From the NCBI RefSeq assembly GCF_000312665.1, contig NZ_HF536772.1, positions 808,798-872,797 on the forward strand: DNA of 64,000 bases, given 5' to 3'. The first letter of the stretch is position 1. Each line of letters begins with the position of its first letter. The notes under the pieces are model-generated. The model was not told the origin of the DNA. It did not search any database and saw only the letters and a list, made by a program, of their open reading frames with translations. The DNA is from Rhizobium mesoamericanum STM3625 (lineage in GTDB: Bacteria > Pseudomonadota > Alphaproteobacteria > Rhizobiales > Rhizobiaceae). The translations under genes and the position numbers were made by a program. Of this stretch, positions 1 through 10,129 are shown piece by piece.

Positions 1-1011
1 TTTGAAGGCTTCCTCGAGCGATCCGCCCGCAACTGGCGGCTGTTCCTCGTCTACGGACCGGATCGCGGTCTTGTCTCAGAACGCGCCGCCTTAATTGCCG
101 GAAAGACCGGCGTTTCGCTCGATGATCCCTTCTCATTGATAAAGCTCGACATTGCCGATTTGCAGCGCGATCAAGGGCGTCTTTTAAACGAGGCGGGGTC
201 GATCGGCCTTTTCGGTGGAGACAAGCTTATCTGGATCCGCGGAGCGTCCAACGAGAAATACTTGGTCGATTCCCTGCAACTTCTTTCTGACAAGGTGCCG
301 GAGGCAACAGCGGTTATTATCGAAGCCGGTGACCTCAAGAAGGGCTCTCTTCTCCGGAAGACAGTTGAGGCCGCTCGTAACATTGTCGCGATCCCCTGCT
401 ATGCCGACGATGTTCGCGCGCTCAACAGCTTGATAGATAGCGAACTCACCGCTGCTGGCCTTGGCATCACGCCAGCGGCCCGCCAAGCCCTCTTGGAACT
501 CATAGGTGGAGATCGCATCGCGTCCCGCAACGAGTTGCGTAAGCTCGCGCTCTATTGCCGCAACAAGGCGACAATCGAAGAACACCATGTTGCGGAAATC
601 ATAGGCGATGCAAGCGCCATATCCATCGATGATGCCGTTGATGCCGTTCTGAGCGGCGATACCAGCAGCTTCCTGCACGCAATGCAGAAGATCACATCCT
701 CCAAGACCGCCGTGTTTCTCGTTATTCAAGCATGCCTTAAGCAATTTCAGCTGCTTGACGCCATGAAGATAGAGATGGAAGAGAAGCGAGTGCCGGCAGC
801 GCAAGTTATGCAGACACTGGGTCGTCATCTCCATTTCCGGAGAAAGCCGATTATCGAGCAAGCACTGCGAACCTGGTCCGCGGAGGCGGTGGCGAGAGAA
901 TCGAATCGTCTGCAGTCCGCAATCTTGCAGACTCGAAAGCGCGCATCTCTGGAAGACAGCATCGCACTTCAGACGCTGCTGTCAACGACGCTCCAGTCGG
1001 CGCGTCGTTAG
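1..1011 (+). CDS. holA: DNA polymerase III delta subunit, 5' end cut off by the window
   Basis: This is the delta subunit of the clamp loader, which opens the beta sliding clamp and loads it on primed DNA. The frame is open from base 1, so the first residues lie outside the window. About 336 codons are present, close to the roughly 340 of a full HolA. Seen near the start are a YGPDRGLVSERA stretch (the family's degenerate nucleotide-binding motif) and then a GLFGGDKLIWIRG segment, both typical of rhizobial HolA. A methionine-type start exists at 136 but would remove the conserved motif, so the gene is read as entering from the left. It converges on parB with only 9 bases between the stops. 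In related genomes it follows leuS and lptE, which would lie outside the window. Confidence 0.93.
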   Translation, partial: FEGFLERSARNWRLFLVYGPDRGLVSERAALIAGKTGVSLDDPFSLIKLDIADLQRDQGRLLNEAGSIGLFGGDKLIWIRGASNEKYLVDSLQLLSDKVPEATAVIIEAGDLKKGSLLRKTVEAARNIVAIPCYADDVRALNSLIDSELTAAGLGITPAARQALLELIGGDRIASRNELRKLALYCRNKATIEEHHVAEIIGDASAISIDDAVDAVLSGDTSSFLHAMQKITSSKTAVFLVIQACLKQFQLLDAMKIEMEEKRVPAAQVMQTLGRHLHFRRKPIIEQALRTWSAEAVARESNRLQSAILQTRKRASLEDSIALQTLLSTTLQSARR

Positions 1012-1030
1012 CATAACCACTCAGCGACGC
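1002..1030. terminator. weak hairpin between convergent holA and parB
   Basis: An inverted repeat GCGTCGTT / AGCGACGC (one G-T pair, 13-base loop) spans the two stop codons. There is no U-tract on either side. It may slow transcription from both directions, but this is a guess from structure alone. Confidence 0.25.
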
Positions 1031-1905
1031 TCAAGGAGCCGGCAGATTTCCTCCAATTGTTCCAACGACTTATAGGAAATTCGGATCTGACCACCGCTTG
1101 CTTTGTGGTTAATCGTCACGTCCAGGCCTAGTGCATCCGACAGCGTGCGCTCCAAGGCAAGCGTATCCGAATCCTTCTGGTCCTTTTGATGTGATAGTGC
1201 TTTCGGTTCGGACTGAGCCTTGATGTCATTCTGGGCCAAGCGCTCAGCGTCGCGCACTGACATGCCCTTTGATACAATCGCTCGGGCTAGCGCTGTCGGG
1301 TCCGAGGTCGGCACAAGGGCTCGGGCATGTCCTGCCGAGAGACTTCCGGCCGCCAAAAGGTCCCGAACCGGCTCAGGCAACTTCAGAAGGCGGAGCGAAT
1401 TCGCCACATGACTACGGCTCTTTCCGATGATTTCGCCGAGGTCGTTCTGCGTATAGCCATACTCCGCCATCAATTGCTCGTACCCCAGTGCCTCTTCAAG
1501 CGGGTTCAGATCGGAACGCTGAACGTTCTCGACGATTGCAATTTCAAGAGCAGTCCTGTCATCAACGTCGCGAACGATCACAGGAATCTCGATCAGACCC
1601 GCAAGCTGCGCGGCGCGCCACCGCCTTTCGCCGGCTATGATCTCGAATTGGTTATTCCTCAGCGTCCGAACCACAACGGGCTGCACGATACCATGCTGAC
1701 GAATCGAACTGGCGAGCTCATGCAACTCACCATCATCGAAGGAGCGTCGCGGATTGCGCGGATTGCGGCTGACAAATTCAATCGGAACCATCCGATCGGC
1801 GCTGACATCTGGTCTTGCGGCATCAACCGGAATCGGTTGGTCCATCTCGCCGATCAATGCGGCTAGGCCGCGGCCAAGTCTTCTTTTAGAGACGTCATCG
1901 TTCAT
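1021..1905 (-). CDS. parB: chromosome partitioning protein ParB (CTPase, parS-binding)
   Basis: ParB binds parS, slides along DNA as a CTP-bound clamp, and works with ParA to move sister origins apart. The 294-residue protein starts with the ParB N-terminal signature (KRRLGRGLAALIGE). It then has the CTP-binding region with the GERRWRAAQLAG box (about residues 92-103), a helix-turn-helix around LGEIIGKSRSHVANSL, and a C-terminal dimerisation domain. It lies 27 bases after parA on the same strand, giving the usual parAB operon. The likely targets, parS-like palindromes, are present at 3327, 5324, 5360, 11665 and 51108. Confidence 0.98.
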   Translation of the reverse strand: MNDDVSKRRLGRGLAALIGEMDQPIPVDAARPDVSADRMVPIEFVSRNPRNPRRSFDDGELHELASSIRQHGIVQPVVVRTLRNNQFEIIAGERRWRAAQLAGLIEIPVIVRDVDDRTALEIAIVENVQRSDLNPLEEALGYEQLMAEYGYTQNDLGEIIGKSRSHVANSLRLLKLPEPVRDLLAAGSLSAGHARALVPTSDPTALARAIVSKGMSVRDAERLAQNDIKAQSEPKALSHQKDQKDSDTLALERTLSDALGLDVTINHKASGGQIRISYKSLEQLEEICRLLERR

Positions 1906-1932
1906 GTCTAACTCGCCATTCTATTCTTCGGA

Positions 1933-2727
1933 TCAAGCCGCGAGGCGCTGGCGCTCGCGCTGTATCACCTCTGACGCCAACTGGAGGTATGCCTGGCTAC
2001 CGGCACATTTCAAATCATAGAGGATTGCCGGCTTGCCATAAGAGGGTGCCTCTGACACTCGAACATTTCGCGGAATCAACGTATGGTAGACCTTTTCCCC
2101 GAGATGAGTGCGGACATCATTGACGACCTGCTGCGCAAGGTTGTTGCGCGAATCGAACATCGTCAAAACAACGCCTTGAATGTCCAAGCGGGGGTTAACA
2201 GTGCGCCGGACTTGATCAACCGTTTCTAGCAGTTGGCTCAGCCCCTCCAATGCAAAAAACTCGCACTGCAGCGGCACAAGTACTGAATGAGCGGCGGCCA
2301 TGGCGTTCATCGTGAGTAGATTGAAGGACGGTGGGCAGTCAACGAGAATATAGGAAAACCGAAAAGCCTCTTCTTTAGAAAGCGCCTTCTTAAGCTTGAA
2401 GACGCGATCGGTTTGCCCAGCGATCTCCATCTCAATGCCGAGCAAGTCCATCGTCGACGGAACAATATAGAGGTTTGGCACAGCAGTTTCCTGCGAGACC
2501 TCCTCGATCCCGTAGTCTTCCAGCAATAGATCATAAGAAGATAGCCGCCGATGCTTACGATCGATCCCAAGCCCGGTGCTCGCATTTCCCTGAGGATCGA
2601 GGTCGATGATCAAGACGCGCTCGCCAATTGCAGCGAGGGCTGTGGCCAAGTTTATGGCGGTCGTGGTCTTACCGACGCCGCCTTTCTGATTTGCAATGGT
2701 GATTATACGATTTCGTTCGCCAGCCAT
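1933..2727 (-). CDS. parA: chromosome partitioning ATPase ParA
   Basis: This is a Walker-type ATPase that binds the nucleoid and provides the gradient on which ParB-parS complexes move. The deviant Walker A motif KGGVGKTT lies near residue 15-22, with LVDCPPSFNLL as Walker B. The frame extends to a TTG at 2733. I chose the ATG at 2727, which gives 264 residues starting MAGERNRI and fits the family's short N-terminus. It follows rsmG by 17 bases, so mnmE-mnmG-rsmG-parA-parB is probably one long minus-strand transcript, as in many alphaproteobacteria. The loci nearby (candidate oriC at 10 kb, several parS) fit chromosomal rather than plasmid ParA. Confidence 0.97.
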   Translation of the reverse strand: MAGERNRIITIANQKGGVGKTTTAINLATALAAIGERVLIIDLDPQGNASTGLGIDRKHRRLSSYDLLLEDYGIEEVSQETAVPNLYIVPSTMDLLGIEMEIAGQTDRVFKLKKALSKEEAFRFSYILVDCPPSFNLLTMNAMAAAHSVLVPLQCEFFALEGLSQLLETVDQVRRTVNPRLDIQGVVLTMFDSRNNLAQQVVNDVRTHLGEKVYHTLIPRNVRVSEAPSYGKPAILYDLKCAGSQAYLQLASEVIQRERQRLAA

Positions 2728-2744
2728 AGCCAAAGCCCGATCTG

Positions 2745-3362
2745 TTAAGACGCACGCCGGAGATTGAAGAATTCCAAGATAACTGAATCCCTCTCAACAG
2801 CACTCTTATGTTCTAACAGATCGAATCTCCAGCCACCATGCGCTTTCTGGATCTCTGTCCGATAATCCCGGCCTTTGTGAAAGTAGGCCCGAAGATTTGC
2901 ATTGCGTTGTGACCACGGTTCGACATAGGCGAAGAGTTTTCCGAGGTCGGCCAGAGCGCGCGCGGAAACGAAGTCGCAGTGTTGGACGATCGATGGTGCA
3001 TCCTCAATCCGCACGGCGTGAATAGAGCCCCTTCCACCTGTCTCACGAAGAGCCGTTCTCAGAAAGGCTGCCTTTTTATGATTGCTCTCGACTAGATGAA
3101 CCCACCCATCGCCATGTTCCGCCAGCATAATGGCCGTCACAATGCCCGGAAAACCACCGCCGCTGCCCAAGTCAACCCAGGTGAGCGGTGCTGGCTGCAA
3201 CTGAAAAATCTGTGCAGAGTCGGCAATGTGGCGGCTCCATGCATCGTCAAGCGTCGACGGTGCCGAAAGATTGATCGACTTGGCCCATTTCTGAAAAAGG
3301 GCCACAAAGTGCTCGAGACGCTCCTGTGTTTCACGTGAAACACGCCGGCCGTTTAGATGCAT
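2745..3362 (-). CDS. rsmG: 16S rRNA (guanine-527-N7)-methyltransferase RsmG (GidB)
   Basis: RsmG methylates N7 of G527 in 16S rRNA using S-adenosylmethionine. The SAM-binding motif [13 protein letters not shown] is clear, followed by [19 protein letters not shown] and the SARALADL segment. The frame opens further upstream to 3440, but that would overlap the end of mnmG. The ATG at 3362 ([12 protein letters not shown]) gives 205 residues, the usual length. The parS site at 3327-3342 lies inside the coding sequence and specifies part of the N-terminal RVSRET residues. It lies 31 bases after mnmG and 17 bases before parA. Confidence 0.96.
   Translation of the reverse strand: MHLNGRRVSRETQERLEHFVALFQKWAKSINLSAPSTLDDAWSRHIADSAQIFQLQPAPLTWVDLGSGGGFPGIVTAIMLAEHGDGWVHLVESNHKKAAFLRTALRETGGRGSIHAVRIEDAPSIVQHCDFVSARALADLGKLFAYVEPWSQRNANLRAYFHKGRDYRTEIQKAHGGWRFDLLEHKSAVERDSVILEFFNLRRAS
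3327..3342. other. parS: parS site 1 (perfect 16-bp palindrome)
   Basis: The sequence TGTTTCACGTGAAACA is a perfect match to the consensus ParB-binding site, and with its flanks it extends to an 18-bp palindrome (3326-3343). It lies inside the 5' end of rsmG, 1.4 kb from the start of parB. A perfect 16-mer of this kind is not expected by chance in 64 kb. Confidence 0.95.
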
Positions 3363-3393
3363 GGTAAGACTCTCGAAGATTGCAGTGAGGCGG

Positions 3394-5268
3394 CTAGGCA
3401 GACGCCGCCGCGTCCATGGGGCCGCGTCGCAAATGCACAAGTAAAAGCGAAATTGCGGCCGGTGTCATACCGTCTATCTTAGCTGCCTGCGCTACATTGT
3501 AGGGACGAGCGCCGCACAACTTTTGCTTCAGCTCATTCGACAGGCCGGAAAGGCCATTAAAATCGAAGTCGGGCGGTATCAAACGATCTTCATCCCGCTT
3601 CACATGGAGGATATCCAAGGACTGCCGCTTCATGTAGACGGCATAGCTCGCTTCAATTTCCAAGGCTTCCGCCTCGCGGTCGCCGATCTCTTCCAGCTCC
3701 GGCCAGATCCTCTTAAGATCCCCCATATTATAGTCAGGGTAAGACAAAAGATCGTACGCGGAGCGACGCTGTCCGTCCTGGTTCAACTTTAGACCAAAGT
3801 GGCCGGCTTCGCTGGGGGTAAGGAAAAGCGATGATAGTCTGGCGCGGCCTGCCGCCAAGGCATCGCTATAGGCGCGGAAACGATCTCCCCGCTTCGCAGA
3901 AGCTCCACCAATCTGAATCGCTAAAGGTGTCAGGCGAACATCGGCGTTATCCGCTCGGAGCGACAATCGATACTCCGCGCGGGATGTAAACATACGATAT
4001 GGCTCAGCAACGCCCCGCGCGGTCAGATCATCAACCATCACGCCGATGTAAGAATCAGTTCTGCTGAAGCAGACCTCATCCTGACCGCCCGCTGAACGCG
4101 CAGCATTGATACCTGCAACCAACCCCTGGGCCGCGGCCTCTTCGTAGCCTGTGGTACCGTTGATCTGCCCAGCCAGGAACAACCCGGGCATCTTCTTAAC
4201 CTCAAGCGATGGCTTCAGTTCGCGCGGATCGACGTGGTCATACTCAATCGCATAGCCCGGGTGCAGAATTCGGGCCCGCTCAAGACCAGGGATAGTATGA
4301 ATGAAAGCATCCTGTATTTCGGCGGGCAGGGACGTCGAGATGCCGTTGGGGTAGACTGTACTGTCCTCAAGGCCTTCGGGCTCAAGAAAGACCTGATGTC
4401 CGTCGCGCTCACCGAACTTCACCAGCTTGTCCTCGATCGACGGGCAATAGCGTGGTCCAACCCCTTCAATCTGACCTGAATACATGGCCGATCGCTTTAG
4501 GTTCTCGATTATGATGCGGTGGGTCGCCTCCGTAGTGCGTGTAACGCCGCAATCGATCTGCGGGTTAACAATACGATCGGTCATGAAGGAGAAGGGGATC
4601 GGATCTTCATCGGCGCCCTGACGGCCGACGCTCTGCCAATCAATGGTCGTTCCGTCCAGTCGCGCTGGCGTTCCCGTCTTCAGACGTCCGAGACGCAGGC
4701 CAAGATTTAATAGCGTTTGAGAGAGGCCAACGGATGGCTCCTCGCCCACACGACCGGCTGGAATCTTGTTATCTCCGATATGAATGAGGCCCCGCAGAAA
4801 CGTGCCGGTCGTCAACACGACTGATCCGCATGAGAGAATCCGGCTATCTTTCATGACGACGGCTGTAACTCGGCCAGTTTTTATGGACAGGTCAAACGCG
4901 TCGCCCTCGACAACGGTGAGATTTTGGGTGCTCTCAATGTCCGCGAGCATTGCTTGCCGGTAGAGCTTACGATCTGCTTGCGTGCGCGGGCCGCGCACTG
5001 CTGGACCCTTCTTCCGGTTCAGCATACGAAATTGAATGCCAGCCGCGTCAGCGACGCGACCCATGAGCCCGTCCATGGCATCGATTTCGCGAACTAGGTG
5101 ACCTTTACCAAGCCCGCCAATTGCCGGATTGCAGGACATGACACCGATGGTGTCACGTCGATGAGTCACCAGCGCCGTCCTAGCTCCGAGACGCGCGGCA
5201 GCGGCAGCGGCTTCACATCCTGCATGCCCGCCACCAATGACAATGACATCGAACCGTGAGGTATCCAT
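3394..5268 (-). CDS. mnmG: tRNA U34 carboxymethylaminomethyl-modifying enzyme, FAD subunit (GidA)
   Basis: MnmG works with MnmE to add the (carboxymethyl)aminomethyl group to wobble uridine 34 of several tRNAs. It binds FAD and NADH. The N-terminal dinucleotide-binding motif [17 protein letters not shown] is at about residues 12-28. The family signatures [22 protein letters not shown] and [13 protein letters not shown] follow. A second conserved block, [19 protein letters not shown], lies near residue 365. The length of 624 residues is normal. It lies 104 bases after mnmE, and that gap and the mnmE stop codon hold two parS-like sites. Confidence 0.98.
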   Translation of the reverse strand: MDTSRFDVIVIGGGHAGCEAAAAAARLGARTALVTHRRDTIGVMSCNPAIGGLGKGHLVREIDAMDGLMGRVADAAGIQFRMLNRKKGPAVRGPRTQADRKLYRQAMLADIESTQNLTVVEGDAFDLSIKTGRVTAVVMKDSRILSCGSVVLTTGTFLRGLIHIGDNKIPAGRVGEEPSVGLSQTLLNLGLRLGRLKTGTPARLDGTTIDWQSVGRQGADEDPIPFSFMTDRIVNPQIDCGVTRTTEATHRIIIENLKRSAMYSGQIEGVGPRYCPSIEDKLVKFGERDGHQVFLEPEGLEDSTVYPNGISTSLPAEIQDAFIHTIPGLERARILHPGYAIEYDHVDPRELKPSLEVKKMPGLFLAGQINGTTGYEEAAAQGLVAGINAARSAGGQDEVCFSRTDSYIGVMVDDLTARGVAEPYRMFTSRAEYRLSLRADNADVRLTPLAIQIGGASAKRGDRFRAYSDALAAGRARLSSLFLTPSEAGHFGLKLNQDGQRRSAYDLLSYPDYNMGDLKRIWPELEEIGDREAEALEIEASYAVYMKRQSLDILHVKRDEDRLIPPDFDFNGLSGLSNELKQKLCGARPYNVAQAAKIDGMTPAAISLLLVHLRRGPMDAAASA

Positions 5269-5323
5269 TCTTCAAGCTCCTGAGATCGTCAGGTGATGCG
5301 CGATGCCGTTCGGCGAGTCAAGG

Positions 5324-5339
5324 CGTTTCACGTGAAACC
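5324..5339. other. parS: parS site 2 (14 of 16 bases)
   Basis: The bases CGTTTCACGTGAAACC contain the full 14-bp core GTTTCACGTGAAAC of parS, differing from the 16-mer only at the outermost base on each side. The site lies in the mnmE-mnmG gap, only 20 bases from site 3. Confidence 0.92.
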
Positions 5340-5359
5340 TGCACGAGGTCGGCATTGGA

Positions 5360-5375
5360 TGTTTCACGTGAATCA
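5360..5375. other. parS: parS site 3 (15 of 16 bases)
   Basis: The bases TGTTTCACGTGAATCA differ from the parS consensus at one position. The site covers the stop codon of mnmE (5373-5375). Read on the minus strand it is identical to site 4 in aroE (TGATTCACGTGAAACA). It forms a close pair with site 2, centre to centre 36 bp. Confidence 0.92.
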
Positions 5376-6686
5376 TTTTCCGATACAAAATTCGCCAAAG
5401 ATCACGTCAAGCAGGTTCTCGACGTCAACGCGTCCAGTTACGCGACCTAAGGCATCACTGGCGACACGAAGATCCTCGGCCCTCAAATCCAGACCGCGGC
5501 TCGGGGCAATAAGGGATGCCTGTAAGGCCGCTAATGATGTCGAAAGTGCCTCTCTGTGGCGAGCGCGGCTCGGGATGGCCATCGATTGAGGCTGCACTTT
5601 TGCCTTTAAACGCTGTACGATTAGGCCTCGAAGCGTGTCCAGGCCTACGCCGTCCTTGGTAGAGATGACGAGATCGTATTGCCTCAGGCTTCGGCGGGGA
5701 AGATCGGATTTAGTACCGACCAAAACCGCACCTTTAGGAGGCTCCGCCCTCACGCTATCTGTCGACAGGTCTTCGATAAATATGAGGAGATCCGCCTCTG
5801 TGATGATCTTCTCCGCACGGCGAATACCCTCACGTTCGACCACCTCATCGGTGTCCCGAAGACCAGCAGTATCGTAGAGTTTGACAAGGTACCCGTCCAT
5901 ACTCAAGTCAACCTGCAGAACATCGCGGGTTGTACCAGCGATCTCGGTGACAATCGCTATATCGCGCTTGGCTAGGGCGTTCATAAGGCTGGACTTGCCA
6001 GCATTTGGCTTGCCTGCGATAACGACCTTGAAGCCATCACGGATGATTTCCCCGGCCTCCAGCTGCTGGAGATGGCTGGCGAGCTCTTCTATCAGCCGCG
6101 AAACATCCGCCCATACCTGATCCGAGACGGAACCCGGGACATCGTCCTCATCGGGAAAATCCAGCTCAGCTTCGATCAGCGCACGCGCACGAGTCAGTCG
6201 GTCGGACCAACCGTAGTAGATCGAAGATAGACCTCCGGAGCTCTGCTCGACCGCGAGGCGGCGTTGCATCTCTGTTTCGGCAGCAATAAGATCCGCCAAA
6301 CCCTCGGCCTCGATCAGATCAAGCTTTCCGTTCTCAAACGCTCGCCGCGAAAATTCCCCCGGTGCGGCAGGTCGCAGGTTCGGAAATTCCGCGAGTTCGC
6401 GATGTACGGCCTCGACCACTGCGCGACCTCCATGAAGATGCAATTCCGCGACATTTTCGCCGGTAAAAGAATGCGGCGCCGGGAAGAGAAGGACGAGGCC
6501 GGTATCAATCACCTGACCGTTACGACTCCGAATCGACCGCAGTGCCGCACGCCGTGGGGGAGGAAGGCCCCCAATGAGAGCGGCAAGAACGGCCGGCACG
6601 TCCTTTCCGCTGATTCGCATGACGGCGAGACCAGCCGGAACGGCGCCACTCGATAGAGCGAATATCGTTTCCTTGTGGGAAAGCAT
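5373..6686 (-). CDS. mnmE: tRNA U34 modification GTPase MnmE (TrmE)
   Basis: MnmE is the GTPase partner of MnmG in wobble-uridine modification. The N-terminal folate-binding domain has the motif [10 protein letters not shown]. The inserted G domain has [14 protein letters not shown] near residue 224, the switch region EIAGTTRD, and [17 protein letters not shown]. The last residues FCIGK carry the catalytic C-terminal cysteine. The frame is open up to 6746, but the ATG at 6686 has a GGAG ribosome-binding site 8 bases upstream and gives the usual 437 residues. It lies 95 bases downstream of rho and probably shares its transcript. Confidence 0.97.
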   Translation of the reverse strand: MLSHKETIFALSSGAVPAGLAVMRISGKDVPAVLAALIGGLPPPRRAALRSIRSRNGQVIDTGLVLLFPAPHSFTGENVAELHLHGGRAVVEAVHRELAEFPNLRPAAPGEFSRRAFENGKLDLIEAEGLADLIAAETEMQRRLAVEQSSGGLSSIYYGWSDRLTRARALIEAELDFPDEDDVPGSVSDQVWADVSRLIEELASHLQQLEAGEIIRDGFKVVIAGKPNAGKSSLMNALAKRDIAIVTEIAGTTRDVLQVDLSMDGYLVKLYDTAGLRDTDEVVEREGIRRAEKIITEADLLIFIEDLSTDSVRAEPPKGAVLVGTKSDLPRRSLRQYDLVISTKDGVGLDTLRGLIVQRLKAKVQPQSMAIPSRARHREALSTSLAALQASLIAPSRGLDLRAEDLRVASDALGRVTGRVDVENLLDVIFGEFCIGK

Positions 6687-6781
6687 CGTCGTTCTCCAGT
6701 TCAAGGCTGAAGAGAATATTCGGTGAAATAGCAAAGCCGGCCACATCGGTGACCGGCTTCATCCAGGAATCCGGCTAAGGA

Positions 6782-8047
6782 TCACGTGTTCATTGAATCG
6801 AAGAAATCCGGGTTATTCTTCGTCTGCTTCAATTTGTCGATTAGGAACTCAATTGCATCGGTTGTTCCCATTGGAGCCAAGATGCGGCGCAGTACGAATA
6901 TCTTCTGGAGATCCTGACGCGGCACCAGCAGGTCTTCTTTACGCGTACCAGACTTCAGAATGTCCATCGCAGGGAAGATGCGCTTATCGGCAACCTTGCG
7001 ATCGAGAACGATTTCAGAGTTGCCGGTTCCCTTGAACTCTTCAAAGATCACTTCATCCATGCGGCTGCCGGTATCGATAAGAGCCGTCGCAATAATTGTA
7101 AGCGACCCACCCTCTTCGATGTTGCGCGCCGCGCCAAAGAAGCGCTTCGGTCGCTGCAGGGCGTTCGCATCGACACCACCAGTTAGCACCTTACCGGAGG
7201 AGGGGACAACAGTGTTGTAGGCGCGGCCGAGACGCGTGATTGAATCGAGTAGAATTACGACGTCGCGGCCGTGCTCAACGAGACGCTTCGCCTTCTCGAT
7301 AACCATTTCGGCTACCTGGACGTGGCGCACAGCCGGTTCATCGAAGGTAGAGGAGATGACTTCGCCTCGGACAGAACGCTGCATGTCCGTGACTTCTTCC
7401 GGGCGTTCGTCGATGAGAAGAACAATCAGGTAGCACTCGGGATGGTTCGCAGTGATCGAGTGCGCAATATTCTGGAGGAGAACAGTCTTGCCCGTCCGTG
7501 GCGGCGCGACGATCAATCCACGTTGGCCTTTGCCAAGCGGCGCGACAAGGTCGATAACCCGAGGCGACAGATCCTTCGAAGTCGGAACGTCCAATTCCAT
7601 TCTGAAGCGTTCGTTCGGGTACAGCGGTGTCAGGTTGTCGAAATGGACCTTGTGACGAATCTTTTCGGGATCGTCGAAGTTAATGGTGTTGACCTTCAGC
7701 AGCGCGAAGTAGCGCTCCCCTTCCTTGGGGCCGCGGATCGGGCCTTCGACAGTATCGCCGGTCTTCAACGAGAACCGGCGGATCTGCGACGGCGAGATAT
7801 AGATATCGTCCGGGCCTGGAAGATAGTTCGCGTTAGCGGACCGCAGGAAGCCAAAGCCGTCCTGGAGAACTTCAACAACGCCTTCGCCGATGATCTCCAC
7901 ATCCTGGCTGGCAAGCACCTTAAGGATTGCAAACATTAGTTCCTGTTTGCGCATCGTGCTCGCATTTTCGACCTCAAGCGATTCTGCGAATGCCAGCAGA
8001 TCCGTCGGGGACTTACTCTTAAGTTCTTGAAGCTTCATTTCAGCCAT
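6782..8047 (-). CDS. rho: transcription termination factor Rho
   Basis: Rho is a hexameric RNA helicase that ends transcription at Rho-dependent sites. The 421-residue protein (start [14 protein letters not shown] at 8047) has the N-terminal Rho domain. The OLD-type RNA-binding fold follows, with [18 protein letters not shown], then the ATPase with Walker [13 protein letters not shown] and the Q-loop/R-loop segments [16 protein letters not shown] longer in-frame extension to 8131 lacks family support. About 190 bases of leader separate it from hemJ. Those bases hold no obvious gene and could be a 5' UTR, which is common for rho because it is often autoregulated; no specific site was recognised. 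Confidence 0.98.
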   Translation of the reverse strand: MAEMKLQELKSKSPTDLLAFAESLEVENASTMRKQELMFAILKVLASQDVEIIGEGVVEVLQDGFGFLRSANANYLPGPDDIYISPSQIRRFSLKTGDTVEGPIRGPKEGERYFALLKVNTINFDDPEKIRHKVHFDNLTPLYPNERFRMELDVPTSKDLSPRVIDLVAPLGKGQRGLIVAPPRTGKTVLLQNIAHSITANHPECYLIVLLIDERPEEVTDMQRSVRGEVISSTFDEPAVRHVQVAEMVIEKAKRLVEHGRDVVILLDSITRLGRAYNTVVPSSGKVLTGGVDANALQRPKRFFGAARNIEEGGSLTIIATALIDTGSRMDEVIFEEFKGTGNSEIVLDRKVADKRIFPAMDILKSGTRKEDLLVPRQDLQKIFVLRRILAPMGTTDAIEFLIDKLKQTKNNPDFFDSMNT

Positions 8048-8238
8048 GAAGTGACCATTACTCTTAAATTCTAGGGGGGAAGGCGATGTCGAGGCTGTAA
8101 TCGGTACTGCGAAAAGATCGCAGACGATCAAACTTTACATACATGCCACAAGGATGAGGTGAAGGGAAAATAGCGAGTAAGGTTCGCCACCGCAAGAGGG
8201 CTCCTCAAAATGAAGCAAATTAACCGAAGGCGCTTCCC

Positions 8239-8775
8239 TCAGAACGGCTTGACCACGACAAGAATGACGATCGCTATCATCAACAGGGTGGGCGCCTCGT
8301 TCATGAAACGCCAATAACGCGCCGATCTACGGTTTTCATCGCGTTCGAACGTTTTGACGGCACGAGAGAAAAACAGGTGAATGCCAGTCAGAAGCACCAC
8401 GAGGCCTAACTTCGCGTGCAGCCATCCGCCGTGAAAACCATAAAGCGACCAAGCGAGATAAAGACCGAGGATCCAAGTCAGCATCATCGCCGGATTCATG
8501 ATTACCTTGAGCAGGCGACGCTCCATCACCTTAAAGGTCTCCGACTGCGTCGAACCCGGTTCCGCATCGGTATGATAGATGAACAGCCGCGGCATGTAGA
8601 AGAGGCCGGCCATCCAAGAAATCACCGCTATAATATGCAGCGCCTTGATCCAGAGATAGAGATCATCAGGATGCCAGAGAAATAGCCCAACAGCCAGGAA
8701 TGCGAAGAACAGAATCGCGAAATGCGCGCGACGACGCGCATAGACGCCGGGCTTGTCGTCAGTCTGCTTTTCCAT
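8239..8775 (-). CDS. hemJ: protoporphyrinogen IX oxidase HemJ
   Basis: HemJ is the membrane-bound, oxygen-independent type of protoporphyrinogen oxidase, the step before ferrochelatase in haem synthesis. The 178-residue protein has about four membrane segments. The conserved histidine region ([20 protein letters not shown]) and the HAKL motif, whose His/Lys are important in the family, are both present. The start is taken as the ATG at 8775 ([10 protein letters not shown]); the frame is open to 8850 but would run deeper into hemE. It overlaps the end of hemE by 17 bases, which suggests translational coupling of two enzymes of the same pathway. Confidence 0.95.
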   Translation of the reverse strand: MEKQTDDKPGVYARRRAHFAILFFAFLAVGLFLWHPDDLYLWIKALHIIAVISWMAGLFYMPRLFIYHTDAEPGSTQSETFKVMERRLLKVIMNPAMMLTWILGLYLAWSLYGFHGGWLHAKLGLVVLLTGIHLFFSRAVKTFERDENRRSARYWRFMNEAPTLLMIAIVILVVVKPF

Positions 8776-9811
8776 CAGCTCGCCTCCAGCCGCGGACATG
8801 CTCGACGAGCAGCTGAACGTTTTGAGGGTCGGCCTGCGGCGTAATGCCATGCCCGAGATTGAATATCAGCGGGCCGTCACCAAGCTTCTCAAGGATGTCA
8901 TTGATACCCTCCCGGAGCGCCAAGCCGCCGGCAACGACCCGCATCGGATCGAGATTGCCCTGTACGGCTCCGTCCTTTTGCAGCTCGACGGCGAAATCCA
9001 GAGGCACAGACCAATCAAGCCCGATCGCATCCGCTTTCGTTTTCCGGCGATAATCCTTCAGCAGGAAGCCGGCGCCCTTGGCGAAGGCGATGACCCGAGC
9101 ATCAGGCCGACGCGCCTTGATGGAGGCGATCATCCGCGCAACAGGTTTCACCGCGAATGCCTCAAACTCCCGCTCCCCCAGAACCCCTGCCCAGGAATCG
9201 AAAATCTGCACCGCATCGGCACCTGCATCGATCTGCGCAACCAAATAGTCGGCCGAAACCTCTGCCAGGACGGCAAGCAGATGTTCGAAGGCCTTCGGAT
9301 GCTTGTAGGCAAAGAGACGTGCAGGAGCTTGGTCGGGTGTGCCATGGCCGGCGATCATGTAGGTCGCAACCGTCCACGGAGCACCGCAGAAGCCAAGCAG
9401 GGTCGTCTCGGCAGGCAGCTCGCGCCGCAAGCGCTCTACCGTTTCGAGAACAGGTTTGAGGTAGTCAATGATATGATCTGTCTTGATCCCATCGATTCCG
9501 CTTTCGTCGATTGGATCCATCTCCGGTCCGTGCCCCTCTGTGAAGCGAACGTTGCGCTTCATTGCATCCGGGATAACCAGGATGTCAGAGAAGAGAATGG
9601 CCGCATCAAAGCCGTAGCGGCGAATGGGCTGGAGAGTAACCTCCACAGCATGCTCAGGAGAATAACAGAGATCAAGGAAACTTCCGGCCTTCACCCGCGT
9701 CTCCCTGTACTCAGGAAGGTATCGTCCCGCCTGCCTCATCAGCCAGATTGGGGGAGGGCTGAGAGTTTCGCCGTCCAAGACCCTCATGATTTTCCGGCGG
9801 CTTTCAACCAC
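8759..9811 (-). CDS. hemE: uroporphyrinogen decarboxylase
   Basis: HemE removes four carboxyl groups from uroporphyrinogen III to give coproporphyrinogen III in the cytoplasm. The signature [20 protein letters not shown] and the [13 protein letters not shown] block are clear. The reading frame begins with GTG at 9811, preceded by a good AGGGAAG site. This keeps the conserved [10 protein letters not shown] start, which an ATG at 9787 would cut. The protein is 350 residues, the normal length. The gene borders the putative origin, as hemE does in Caulobacter and in rhizobia. Confidence 0.97.
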   Translation of the reverse strand: MVESRRKIMRVLDGETLSPPPIWLMRQAGRYLPEYRETRVKAGSFLDLCYSPEHAVEVTLQPIRRYGFDAAILFSDILVIPDAMKRNVRFTEGHGPEMDPIDESGIDGIKTDHIIDYLKPVLETVERLRRELPAETTLLGFCGAPWTVATYMIAGHGTPDQAPARLFAYKHPKAFEHLLAVLAEVSADYLVAQIDAGADAVQIFDSWAGVLGEREFEAFAVKPVARMIASIKARRPDARVIAFAKGAGFLLKDYRRKTKADAIGLDWSVPLDFAVELQKDGAVQGNLDPMRVVAGGLALREGINDILEKLGDGPLIFNLGHGITPQADPQNVQLLVEHVRGWRRADGKAD

Positions 9812-10031
9812 GCGCTTCTTCCCTATAAAAAAACTAAGATATTTTAAAACGTTTCTATTTCTTAGAGTCTGTTCCTATCAAGGATTAAAATTCATCCACC
9901 GCCGGAGCCTTTTGTCGCGCCTTACCAAGCTCGCAGCAATTGAGCGGCGGTTTGTTTGCATAAGATCGAGGAAAGTTAGAAAAAGGCAAGTTATTCCAAA
10001 TGGATAAAAGGCCTTGCAGGTGAGGTCGAGC

Positions 10032-10040
10032 TGTGGAAAA
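10032..10040 (-). other. DnaA box, 8 of 9
   Basis: TTTTCCACA on the minus strand differs from the consensus TTATCCACA at one base. It is the leftmost of the three strong boxes, which are spaced about 38 and 51 bp apart. Confidence 0.65.
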
Positions 10041-10069
10041 AACATAGATCATGCTCGAACTGTCAGCAG

Positions 10070-10078
10070 CTATCCACA
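10070..10078 (+). other. DnaA box, 8 of 9
   Basis: CTATCCACA differs from the consensus only at its first base. It points in the opposite direction to the boxes on either side. Confidence 0.7.
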
Positions 10079-10120
10079 GAACCAACACGTCGCGTTTGTC
10101 ATCTCCCCTGAAATTCGATT

Positions 10121-10129
10121 TGTGGATAA
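10121..10129 (-). other. DnaA box, perfect
   Basis: TTATCCACA on the minus strand is the strongest class of DnaA-binding site (identical to E. coli R1/R4). It lies 86 bases before the ppsR start codon. Confidence 0.85.

Noticed and set aside
8753-9847. A 364-codon open frame on the plus strand opposite hemE
   Set aside because: It mirrors hemE codons, shows no domain, and hemE is a clear conserved gene. High-GC genomes often give such shadow frames.
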